Origin: Collinsella sp.
GTDB lineage: Bacteria; Actinomycetota; Coriobacteriia; Coriobacteriales; Coriobacteriaceae
Direction: 5' to 3'
NCBI GenBank assembly: GCA_019414345.1
Contig: DXMF01000044.1
Location: 1-30,698, forward strand
Length of the DNA: 30,698 nt
A program made the position numbers and the translations under genes. The notes below the pieces were generated by a model. The model was not told the origin of the DNA. It ran no database searches and was given only the letters and a program-made list of their open reading frames with translations. Shown one piece after another: positions 7,488-14,868 of this stretch (position 1 is the first letter of the stretch; each line of letters starts with the position of its first letter).

Positions 7488-7502
7488 AGTTAGATACAGG
7501 TT
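7483..7502. promoter_or_regulatory. Candidate GntR operator, site 2
   Basis: ATACAAGTTAGATACAGGTT, a near copy of site 1, overlaps the candidate -10 of the GntR gene and ends 6 nt before its ATG. A half-like site GGATACATG lies at 7459-7467. Confidence 0.55.
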
Positions 7503-7508
7503 GATCGC

Positions 7509-8231
7509 ATGAACGCTTCGTCTAAAAAGAAACTGGCCCAATACGAGCGCTTGGCGGGCATGCTGCGCGACCGCATCGCCGCCGGCACCTACGCACGCGG
7601 AGACAAGCTGCCGTCCGAGATGGAGCTCATGGACGAATCGGGGCTGTCACGCAGCACCGTGCGCCACGCCCTTAAGGTGCTCGTTGATGAGGGCCTGGTG
7701 CACACCGAGCGCGGGCGTGGCGCCTTTGTGGCCGACACGCCCGCGCTCCACGAGAACAACCTGGTGTTTTCGAGCTATACCAAGCAGGTCGAAGGCCAGG
7801 GCATGAAGCCCACCACGCGCACCGTGGACTCGGGCTTTGCCAAGGCGGCCGGCAGCATAGCTAAGTTCTTTGACGCCGCCGTGGGCAGCAAGCTCGTCAA
7901 ACTTGTCCGCCTGCGCTACCTGGACGACGCGCCGCTGTGCCTGGAGACCACCTACCTGCCGCCAAGCTTCGAGACGCTCATCGATCGCGATATTAACGGT
8001 TCACTCTACGCCACGCTGCGACAGGAGTTCCATCGCGCGCCGGCACAGGGGCATAAGACCTTTGAGGTGTGCTACGCCTCGCAAAACGAGGCGTTTTTGC
8101 TCAACGTTGAGCGCGGGCAGGCGTTGATCCTAATCACCGACTACGTCTACGACACCGACGGTCGCCCGCTCCACGTCTCCAAGCGCATCCAACGCACCGA
8201 CCGCGCCAAATACACCGAGCCCATCGGCTAA
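7509..8231 (+). CDS. GntR-family transcriptional regulator with UTRA domain
   Basis: A 240-residue HutC/FrlR-type regulator. The N-terminal winged helix-turn-helix (about residues 8-76) contains GDKLPSEMEL and GLSRSTVRHALKVL, the usual GntR recognition region, then a wing ending ERGRGAFVAD. Residues about 88-235 form the UTRA ligand-binding domain, which typically binds a sugar phosphate or a conjugate. It is divergent from the second SIS gene, and near-identical 20-bp sites occur near both starts. The simplest reading is a repressor that controls itself and the SIS gene and is released by a phosphorylated Amadori intermediate. FrlR of the fructoselysine operons belongs to the same family. 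Control of the PTS operon at 4678 is not supported, because the same site is not seen there. Confidence 0.92.
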   Translation: MNASSKKKLAQYERLAGMLRDRIAAGTYARGDKLPSEMELMDESGLSRSTVRHALKVLVDEGLVHTERGRGAFVADTPALHENNLVFSSYTKQVEGQGMKPTTRTVDSGFAKAAGSIAKFFDAAVGSKLVKLVRLRYLDDAPLCLETTYLPPSFETLIDRDINGSLYATLRQEFHRAPAQGHKTFEVCYASQNEAFLLNVERGQALILITDYVYDTDGRPLHVSKRIQRTDRAKYTEPIG

Positions 8232-8265
8232 CCTGCCAAAATAAACCTGTCCCTAAATGGTAGGT
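8231..8265. repeat. AACCTGTCCC-family hairpin, copy 4
   Basis: ACCTGCCA (8231-8238) pairs with TGGTAGGT (8258-8265, one G-U pair) around a loop with AAACCTGTCCC. It spans the junction of the convergent gntR and GNAT genes: it begins at the last base of the gntR stop and contains the GNAT stop codon (8253-8255). Confidence 0.7.
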
Positions 8266-8843
8266 TTGGGGAGGTCGGGAAACCAGGTTGGCTTGGGTTG
8301 GTTGGGTGTGCGCTCGGCCAGGACCAGCTCCATCCAGCACATGTCGTACCAGCGGCCGAACTTTTGGGCGCAGCGATCGAAAGCGCCCACCAGGCGATAT
8401 CCCATATGGGCATGGAAATCCTGGCTGTTGTGCGTCAGGTACTCGTCGTCCTTATCGTGCGGCACGGCGATGAGGGCGCACATGTTGGTGATGCCCATCG
8501 CGATCAGGCATTGCTTGAGCGCATCGTGCAGCTTGCGGCCCAGCCCGCCGTGGCGTACATCGCGCGCCAGGTAGATCGACGTCTCGACCGACCAGTCGTA
8601 CGCCTCGCGGCTGTTAAGCGGACTCACGTAGGCATAGCCTACCGGACGCCCGTCCAACTCCATCACCAGATACGGATAGCGCTTGAGCGTACGCTCGATG
8701 CGCCCGGCGAACTCCTCAACGCTCGGCACCTCGTATTCGCAGGTAATCGCCGTCTGGCGCACATACGGCTCATAGATGGCAAGCAACGCCGGCGCATCAT
8801 CGGGCGTCGCCAGGCGAATCGTCGGCTCGGACATCTCGGTCAT
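8253..8843 (-). CDS. GNAT-family N-acetyltransferase (phosphinothricin acetyltransferase-like)
   Basis: A 196-residue GNAT acetyltransferase. It starts with IRLATPDDAPALLAIYEPYV, the usual opening of the phosphinothricin/methionine-sulfone acetyltransferase subgroup, and carries the acetyl-CoA loop RDVRHGGLGRKL at about 94-105. The GYRLVGAFDRCAQKFGRWYD stretch near the end is also typical. It would transfer acetyl from acetyl-CoA to a small amine; the true substrate is unknown. The ATG at 8843 has AGGG upstream. The last codons (encoding PKPTI) and the stop fall inside or next to a dispersed repeat hairpin, so the natural C-terminus may have been altered by insertion of that repeat. Confidence 0.85.
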   Translation of the reverse strand: MTEMSEPTIRLATPDDAPALLAIYEPYVRQTAITCEYEVPSVEEFAGRIERTLKRYPYLVMELDGRPVGYAYVSPLNSREAYDWSVETSIYLARDVRHGGLGRKLHDALKQCLIAMGITNMCALIAVPHDKDDEYLTHNSQDFHAHMGYRLVGAFDRCAQKFGRWYDMCWMELVLAERTPNQPKPTWFPDLPKPTI

Positions 8844-8868
8844 ACAACCCTTCTCCCTCAAAAACAAA

Positions 8869-8902
8869 GGCCGCCTTGCGCCAAACCTAGCGCAAGGCGG
8901 CC
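8869..8902 (-). terminator. Intrinsic terminator of the mfd-PAP2-aldolase series
   Basis: A perfect 13-bp stem, GGCCGCCTTGCGC (8869-8881) with GCGCAAGGCGGCC (8890-8902). On the minus strand it is followed by TTTGTTTTT. It lies 18 nt after the aldolase stop. Confidence 0.92.
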
Positions 8903-8920
8903 CCTCGTCATTACATCAGG

Positions 8921-9946
8921 CTACAGGACAGCCGCCAACGCGTCGATATCCTCCTGCGTCGTGGCCCAGCTGGTGCAAAAGCGCACCACCGTGTGAGTAT
9001 CGTCGTACTTTTCCCAGTACTCGATCGCCGCGTGCTCGCGAATGCGGGCCATGTCCTCGTTGGGCAGAATCACGAACTGCTGGTTGGTCGGCGTCTCCAA
9101 GAAGAACTGGTAGCCGCGCTCGTGCAGCACGCGACGAAGCGCCTGCGCGGTTTCGATCGCCTGGCGACCAATCTCAAAATACAGGCCGTCGGTAAAGAGC
9201 GCCTCAAACTGCACGCCCGTCAGGCGGCCCTTGGCCAGCAACGCACCGTGCTGCTTAATGCGCGGAATGGGATGCGCCGGAGCGTGCATGCCGCAAAACA
9301 CCACGGCCTCGCCGCACAGAGCGCCGCACTTGGTGCCGCCGATGTAGAACACGTCACACAGCTGTGCCAGCTCGGGCAGGGTAATGTCGCACTCATCGGC
9401 CGCCAGCGCATAGGCCAGGCGAGCACCGTCCACAAACAGCGGAATCTGGCGCTTCTGGCACACTGCGTGAATCGCCGCGAGCTCGGCCTTGGAGTACAGC
9501 GTGCCGTACTCGGTCGATAGGCTCACGTACACGGCACCCGGGAACACCGTGTGCTCGTAGCTCTCGTTTTCGTAGAACACCTGGATATAGTTCTCAAGGT
9601 CCTCGGCGTGCATCTTGCCCTCGTAGCCGGGGATGGTGAGCACCTTGTGGCCGCCAAACTCGATGGCGCCCGCCTCGTGGCAGGCGACGTGGCCAGTCTC
9701 GGCAGCAACGACGCCCTCGTACGGCGCGAGCAGCATGTCGATCACCGTCGCGTTGGCCTGCGTGCCGCCCACCAGAAAAAACACGTCGGCATCGGGGGCC
9801 TGACAGGCCTCGCGGATAAGCTGCTTGGCACGCTCGGTATGTGCATCGGTACCGTATCCGGGCTGCGGCTCCATATTGGTGTCGACGAGCGCCTGCAGCA
9901 CCGCCGGGTGTGCGCCGTGGGAATAATCGTTGTTGAACGCGAGCAT
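8921..9946 (-). CDS. PLP-dependent threonine aldolase / beta-eliminating lyase family protein
   Basis: A 341-residue fold-type I PLP enzyme of the low-specificity threonine aldolase family, which cleaves L-threonine or L-allo-threonine to glycine and acetaldehyde. The ring-stacking His86 (ETGH), D173 and R176 in FVDGARL, and the Schiff-base lysine K206 in GGTKCGAL are all present. Length is normal. The ATG at 9946 has AGAGAGGA upstream. It follows the PAP2 gene by 45 nt and ends at a strong terminator, so it is probably the last gene of the mfd series. The family also includes other beta-eliminating lyases, so the exact substrate is not fixed. Confidence 0.88.
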   Translation of the reverse strand: MLAFNNDYSHGAHPAVLQALVDTNMEPQPGYGTDAHTERAKQLIREACQAPDADVFFLVGGTQANATVIDMLLAPYEGVVAAETGHVACHEAGAIEFGGHKVLTIPGYEGKMHAEDLENYIQVFYENESYEHTVFPGAVYVSLSTEYGTLYSKAELAAIHAVCQKRQIPLFVDGARLAYALAADECDITLPELAQLCDVFYIGGTKCGALCGEAVVFCGMHAPAHPIPRIKQHGALLAKGRLTGVQFEALFTDGLYFEIGRQAIETAQALRRVLHERGYQFFLETPTNQQFVILPNEDMARIREHAAIEYWEKYDDTHTVVRFCTSWATTQEDIDALAAVL

Positions 9947-9991
9947 GGCAATCCTCTCTTACCGGGTATCGGCCAGATGATTCAAACGGAG

Positions 9992-10855
9992 CTATTGTAC
10001 GCCGCTGGGATAGGCAATGCGCGCGGCAAGGCACTCAAGCGCCAGCACCAGGGCAAAACCGCAGCTCACATCACTCAAAAAGTGCGCTCCGATCACGATG
10101 CGGCCAAACGCGACGAACGCCACAACCACAGCCGCCGTCCAAAAGACCACACGACGGCGCGACGGCTTTTCCTTAAAGGCCGCTGCGGGAAGCCCGGCGA
10201 GCATAAGGCCGATCGCCGCGTGCGCCGCGTGTCCGCTCGCAAACGACTTAAAGCCGTCCTTGACTACACCGGCGGCAATATAGGCCCGCTTGTCGGGGTT
10301 GCCGATCACCCACCACGGCTGAAACTCGAGCCCCGGCGTCACCTCGACCACGCGCATGCGCGGGCGCGACCACAGCGGCTTGACGATCACGTTGAGGATG
10401 ATGGCCTGAGCGACCCACACGGCAAGCACCATGAGCGCCCAGCGTGTGAGCTCGTCGGGCTCGGTCGTGCGCGTGAGGCGATAGACGATAAGGTTGGCGA
10501 CGATGGCCAGCACAAACGTCAGCACCAACTGAGCCGCGATGAGTTTGCCGCCAACCCTCAGGGACGAAACGATCTCATAGCCGGTCAGGCCAACATTGAC
10601 GAGGATGCCGAGCACGGCGAGCCATTTGCTCCCCCTGGAGTCGGGACGCACCGCGCGCACGAGCATAACGCCCGCGACGCTCGCCGTCAGCTCAAACGGC
10701 AGCTCGCCGGTCGCCTCGATAAAGCGGCCGTACATACTGCCGATGTTGAACAGCGCGCTCGAGATCTGATAATCGAAGAAACTGCCCACGCCCAGGCAGA
10801 GGGCAAGGATAACCGCGATAGCAGCGGCATCTTTCTTATAGATGTACCCGAACAT
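9992..10855 (-). CDS. PAP2-family membrane phosphatase
   Basis: A 287-residue integral membrane protein with about six hydrophobic segments and a type 2 phosphatidic acid phosphatase core. The three catalytic blocks are recognisable: KPLWSRPR (K159, R164), FASGHAAHA with S207/H209, and GRIVIGAHFLSDV (R252, H258, D262). The first block is shorter than the usual K-x6-RP. It would dephosphorylate a lipid phosphate such as phosphatidate or undecaprenyl pyrophosphate, facing the outer side of the membrane. The ATG at 10855 has GGAAAGGA upstream. It begins 56 nt after mfd stops and is probably co-transcribed with it. Confidence 0.87.
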   Translation of the reverse strand: MFGYIYKKDAAAIAVILALCLGVGSFFDYQISSALFNIGSMYGRFIEATGELPFELTASVAGVMLVRAVRPDSRGSKWLAVLGILVNVGLTGYEIVSSLRVGGKLIAAQLVLTFVLAIVANLIVYRLTRTTEPDELTRWALMVLAVWVAQAIILNVIVKPLWSRPRMRVVEVTPGLEFQPWWVIGNPDKRAYIAAGVVKDGFKSFASGHAAHAAIGLMLAGLPAAAFKEKPSRRRVVFWTAAVVVAFVAFGRIVIGAHFLSDVSCGFALVLALECLAARIAYPSGVQ

Positions 10856-10911
10856 GCTTTCCTTTCCATGGAACCAGATTGCCCAAATGGGGCGTTTACG
10901 GCGTCGACCCG

Positions 10912-13900
10912 TTAGTCATCGTCGGACGTGCCCAGCTGCTGCAGCAGCATGAGTGCCGCGGCCACGGGGCCGGTGCCGTCGTTGGCGTCGAGACCGCGAC
11001 CCAGGCCGCTGCCCGCGCCGGCGCCCGCCTTGTAGGGCACCGACAGTTTGCGGCTCTTGGGGAAGTTCACCGCACCATAGCGGGTCTTAAGCTCATAGGC
11101 CACCTTCTTGGGAACGTCGACGCCCAAAAACGTGATGCGACCGCCGCTGAGCGTAACGCTCTCGAGCCCCAGGCGCTCGCCGCGAATGCGGATTCGCGCG
11201 CGATTGAACAGGTTGAGTCCCGCCAACGGCAGCTCGCCATGCGCGGCCTCGGTCTCTTCCTGCACCTCGTCGATGCTCTCCAGGTCCCCGGCCGCCGCAA
11301 GCTTACGGTATACGAGCACGCGCTGATCCACCGCCGGCAGGTACTCCTCGGACAAGAAGTAGTCGGCCGGCAGGTTAATACCCACGCTCGCCGCCTCCAC
11401 ACCGGCATCGTCGTCGCCGCGCGCCTCGGCCACGGCCTGACCCAGCATCTGCGTAAACAGGTCAAAGCCCACGCTCGACAGATTGCCGTGCTGCTCGGCG
11501 CCCATGAGCGAGCCGGCGCCGCGAATCTCCAGGTCGCGCATGGCGATGCGCATGCCGCTGCCCAGGTCCTGGAACTCGGAGAGTGCGGTCAGGCGTGCCG
11601 TAGCCTCCTCGGTGAGCGGCAGCTCGCCCGGGAACATAAAGTACGCGTAGGCTTGCGTGGCAGAACGGCCCACGCGGCCCTTGAGCTGGTAGAGCTGCGC
11701 CAGACCCAAGCGCTGCGAATCCTCGATGATGAGCGTGTTGGCGGTCGCGTTGTCGATGCCGCTCTCCACGATGGTCGTGGCGATGAGCACGTCGATCTTT
11801 TTGGTCGCGAACTCGATCATGACGTCCTCGACCTCGCGCGGGCTCATCTTGCCGTGTGCCACGCCCACGCGCGCCTCGGGCGCGGCCTCGTGCACGCGCG
11901 CCACGGCGTCGTCGATGGTCTTGACGCGGTTGGACACGTAGTACACCTGGCCGCCGCGGCCCACCTCCAGGCGAATCGCCGCGCTCACCACGTCGGGGTC
12001 GTACTCCCCCACGTGCACGATCACGGGGCGGCGCCCGGTCGGTGGCGTGGTGATCAGGCTCATGTCGCGCACGCCGCTCGTGGCCATCTGCATGGTTCGA
12101 GGAATAGGCGTGGCCGAAAGCGTGAGCACGTCAATCTGCTCGCGCAGGTTCTTGAGCTGCTCCTTGTGCTGCACGCCAAAGCGCTGCTCCTCGTCGATGA
12201 TCACCAAACCCAGGTTCTTGGGGTTCACATCGGCCGAAAGCAAACGATGCGTGCCGATGAGTACGTCGATCGTGCCCTCGGCAAACGCCTTGAGCGCGCG
12301 CTTCTGCTGCGCCGGCGTGCGAAAGCGGCTGAGCACCTCGACCTCGAGGCCAAACGGGGCAAAGCGCTCAAAGAAGGTCTCGTAGTGCTGTTGGGCCAGA
12401 ATGGTCGTGGGGCAGAGCACCATGACCTGACGGCCGGAGTCCACGCACTTAAACGCCGCGCGCAGGGCAACCTCGGTCTTGCCAAAGCCCACGTCGCCGC
12501 ACAGCAGGCGGTCCATGGGCTTGGGCGCCTCCATGTCGGCCTTAATATCGGCGATAGCCTCCAGCTGGTCGCGCGTCTCGTCGTAAGGAAAGCTCTCCTC
12601 CATCTCGATCTGCTCGGGCGTGTCGGGCGGGCAGGCGATACCGGTAATCGACGAACGGCGCGTATACAAATCGACCAGGTCAAACGCCAGCTTTTTGGCG
12701 TTCTTGCGCGCCTTGTTGGTGGCACGCGTCCAGTCGGCGGTATTGAGCCTAGTCAGGCGCGGCTTGTCGCCGTCGGGACCAACATAGCGCGTGATGCGGT
12801 CGACCTGCTCGAGCGGCACGTAGAGCTTGTCGCCGTCGGCATATTCCAGCAAAAAGTAGTCGCGCTCCTTGCCGCCCACTTCCTGGCGCGCGATCTCGCT
12901 AAAGAGCGCGATGCCGTGGGTAGCGTGCACCACGTAGTCGCCCGGCTTAAACGGAAACGTGATCTGCGTAATGTCCACCTTGCGACGGCTGCGCGCGCGG
13001 TTGGCGTCCATGCGGGCATTGAGATCGGCGATCGAGAACACGGCTAGGTTGGCATCGGGCACCACCACGCCCTGCGGCAGGGCAGCATCCACAAAGGTCA
13101 CGCGTCCGCGCGAGATGGTGGGTACGGCAGCACCGGCGGCAGCCTGGGCGGCGCCCGCCTCGAGCGAGCGGGCGTTGAGTGCGTCGACGCGGCGCTCGCG
13201 GATCGAGGCATGGGCCTCCTGGCGGACAGCACGGTCGGCAGAATCTGCCGCTGCCACGCGTACGCGCTCGCCAATAACGCCGGCGTTTTCGGGGGCGGCC
13301 GTCAGCGACTCCTCAAAGGTAATGCCCTCGTCGCCAAAGGTGAGCTCCATCGACTCGCGCGCTCCGCGGTCGGGAATGGCAAACACGCAGGCATAGCGCT
13401 TGCCCACGACTTCCTGAACGCGCGTCATAAAGCGGTTGTCCGAGCCTGCGATAGCCGGCTGCTCAATCTTGAGCTCTGCTGTAACCGCACCGCCGGCGCG
13501 GATCAGGCTCACGTAGTTCAGGCGCTGCTGAGCACCAAAGTCGAGCTGCTGGGCGCGCACGTACAGGCCGTCCAAGCGGTCAATCCCCGCCTCGCCGGCG
13601 CGCGCCTCGATATCCTCGTAGGCACGCAGGCAGTCGTCGAACAGCGAGCGCGGCTCGGACAGAACCACAAGCGCCTTGCCGCTTACGTGCGCCAACGGGC
13701 TCACGGTCTGGCCGTACATCACCGGCAAAAAGCGGTCGAGCTCGGGTGTGACGATGCGCGCATCAACCATCTCGAGCAGCGCCGCCAGCTTGCTGTCGCT
13801 CTGGCTTGCGCGATAGAGCGCCACGTGCATGTTGTGAACGGCTTCGTCGGTAAGCGCCAACTCGCGGCACGGGAAGATCTCGATGCTGTCCTCGTTGCCG

Positions 13901-14544
13901 ATGGTTTGGCCCGTAGAGCTCACCATACGGCGAATGCGATCAATTTCGTCGCCAAAGAACTCAATGCGCACGGGCGCTTTCTCTTGTGCGGGGAATACCT
14001 CGACGGTGTCGCCGTGCACGCGGAACAGGCCGGGTGCGTCGGCGGCGCCGGCATTGGTGTAGCCCATGCCCACCAGGCGCTGCGGCACTTCGTCAAAAGG
14101 AATCTCCTCGCCCACCGCAAAGGTCGTGGACTCCCAGTAGCGGCTCTCGACTGGCGGCACGCAACGCAGCAGCGCGCGGGCCGAGGCAACCATGATGCAG
14201 TTGTCCCCGCGCACGATACGCCCCAGAGCCTCGCAGCGCTGCGCCACCACGGCATCGTCGGGCGCCTGCTCGCGCCACGGATAGTCCTTGCGCTCGGGAA
14301 AGCGGCACACGTGCGCCAGGCCCACGTAGGCGGCAAGGCTGCGCGCGGCGCGATCGGCCGCGTCCTCGCCGCTCACAATGTAGACCGTAGGGCGCGGGCG
14401 GCGCGCAAACTGAGCAGCCGCCATAAGCGTGCGGCCCGACTGCGACACGGCCAGCGTCACATCCTCGCCGGCGTCGAGCCCGGCCTCGACGGTCTGCAAG
14501 GCCTCGGCAGTGTAGAGCTGCGCGGCTATACGGTGAATGAGCAT
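10912..14544 (-). CDS. mfd: Transcription-repair coupling factor
   Basis: A 1210-residue Mfd protein: a DNA translocase that removes RNA polymerase stalled at lesions and recruits UvrA. It shows an N-terminal UvrB-like region (about 1-330), a CarD-like RNA-polymerase-binding domain starting near residue 530 (GDYVVHATHGIALF), the superfamily 2 helicase core with Walker A GDVGFGKTEVA near 685 and the DEEQRFG box near 783, and a C-terminal TRCF domain. A Gly/Ala-rich tail (AGAGAGSGLGRGL) precedes the end. The ATG at 14544 is chosen for the GGAGG 6 nt upstream; the upstream in-frame ATG has no ribosome site. Length is normal for the family. It heads the mfd-PAP2-aldolase series. Two hairpins lie in its leader. 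Confidence 0.97.
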   Translation of the reverse strand: MLIHRIAAQLYTAEALQTVEAGLDAGEDVTLAVSQSGRTLMAAAQFARRPRPTVYIVSGEDAADRAARSLAAYVGLAHVCRFPERKDYPWREQAPDDAVVAQRCEALGRIVRGDNCIMVASARALLRCVPPVESRYWESTTFAVGEEIPFDEVPQRLVGMGYTNAGAADAPGLFRVHGDTVEVFPAQEKAPVRIEFFGDEIDRIRRMVSSTGQTIGNEDSIEIFPCRELALTDEAVHNMHVALYRASQSDSKLAALLEMVDARIVTPELDRFLPVMYGQTVSPLAHVSGKALVVLSEPRSLFDDCLRAYEDIEARAGEAGIDRLDGLYVRAQQLDFGAQQRLNYVSLIRAGGAVTAELKIEQPAIAGSDNRFMTRVQEVVGKRYACVFAIPDRGARESMELTFGDEGITFEESLTAAPENAGVIGERVRVAAADSADRAVRQEAHASIRERRVDALNARSLEAGAAQAAAGAAVPTISRGRVTFVDAALPQGVVVPDANLAVFSIADLNARMDANRARSRRKVDITQITFPFKPGDYVVHATHGIALFSEIARQEVGGKERDYFLLEYADGDKLYVPLEQVDRITRYVGPDGDKPRLTRLNTADWTRATNKARKNAKKLAFDLVDLYTRRSSITGIACPPDTPEQIEMEESFPYDETRDQLEAIADIKADMEAPKPMDRLLCGDVGFGKTEVALRAAFKCVDSGRQVMVLCPTTILAQQHYETFFERFAPFGLEVEVLSRFRTPAQQKRALKAFAEGTIDVLIGTHRLLSADVNPKNLGLVIIDEEQRFGVQHKEQLKNLREQIDVLTLSATPIPRTMQMATSGVRDMSLITTPPTGRRPVIVHVGEYDPDVVSAAIRLEVGRGGQVYYVSNRVKTIDDAVARVHEAAPEARVGVAHGKMSPREVEDVMIEFATKKIDVLIATTIVESGIDNATANTLIIEDSQRLGLAQLYQLKGRVGRSATQAYAYFMFPGELPLTEEATARLTALSEFQDLGSGMRIAMRDLEIRGAGSLMGAEQHGNLSSVGFDLFTQMLGQAVAEARGDDDAGVEAASVGINLPADYFLSEEYLPAVDQRVLVYRKLAAAGDLESIDEVQEETEAAHGELPLAGLNLFNRARIRIRGERLGLESVTLSGGRITFLGVDVPKKVAYELKTRYGAVNFPKSRKLSVPYKAGAGAGSGLGRGLDANDGTGPVAAALMLLQQLGTSDDD

Positions 14545-14570
14545 GCTGTTCCTCCGGCATCGCAACGCCA

Positions 14571-14620
14571 AAAGCCCGCCGGGGCAAGCTCGGCGGGTCG
14601 TGCGTCAAAGTTCATTGACG
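14571..14620 (-). other. Two hairpins in the mfd leader, one terminator-like
   Basis: Reading on the minus strand, GCGTCAA (14614-14620) pairs with TTGACGC (14602-14608), then CCCGCCG (14591-14597) pairs with CGGCGGG (14575-14581), followed by CTTTT. The second looks like an intrinsic terminator about 27 nt upstream of the mfd start codon. There is no minus-strand gene upstream that it would serve, so it may be an attenuator. The rest of the 324-nt gap 14545-14868 holds the plus-strand promoter of the FHA gene and a weak TTGCTG/CAGCAA hairpin at 14738-14757. Confidence 0.5.
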
Positions 14621-14805
14621 CTTATGGTACCGCACGGTCCCGTGACCAAAAGCCAAAGCGACATCATGCCAAATGTTGCCCACAACGGTCTTGCCAACGC
14701 GTTTCCCAGCTAATTAATCCGCTTTCCGCTTTTTAATTTGCTGTCTTCTGGCAGCAATTTACACCGTCCGCGCCCCATGGCGAGCATTTCGAGCTGCAAA
14801 GCGCC

Positions 14806-14811
14806 TATAAT
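14806..14811 (+). promoter_or_regulatory. Promoter -10 of the first FHA gene
   Basis: A perfect TATAAT lies 58 nt upstream of the start codon. No convincing -35 box is seen at the expected distance. Confidence 0.5.
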
Positions 14812-14850
14812 TGAGGATAATTGCGTATTCAATGTCACTTTTTTGATGAA

Positions 14851-14859
14851 GGGGGGGGG
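14851..14859 (+). promoter_or_regulatory. G9 tract acting as ribosome binding site
   Basis: Nine consecutive G end 9 nt before the ATG at 14869 and are the only possible Shine-Dalgarno sequence. Slippage of this tract could change ribosome-site strength or spacing. Confidence 0.5.
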
Positions 14860-14868
14860 TGAAAATAA

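Noticed and set aside
10879..14736. Long plus-strand open frames (722 and 508 residues) opposite mfd
   Set aside because: They lie antisense to a clearly conserved gene, have no ribosome sites or recognisable domains, and have His/Arg/Ala-rich composition typical of the reverse complement of GC-rich coding DNA.
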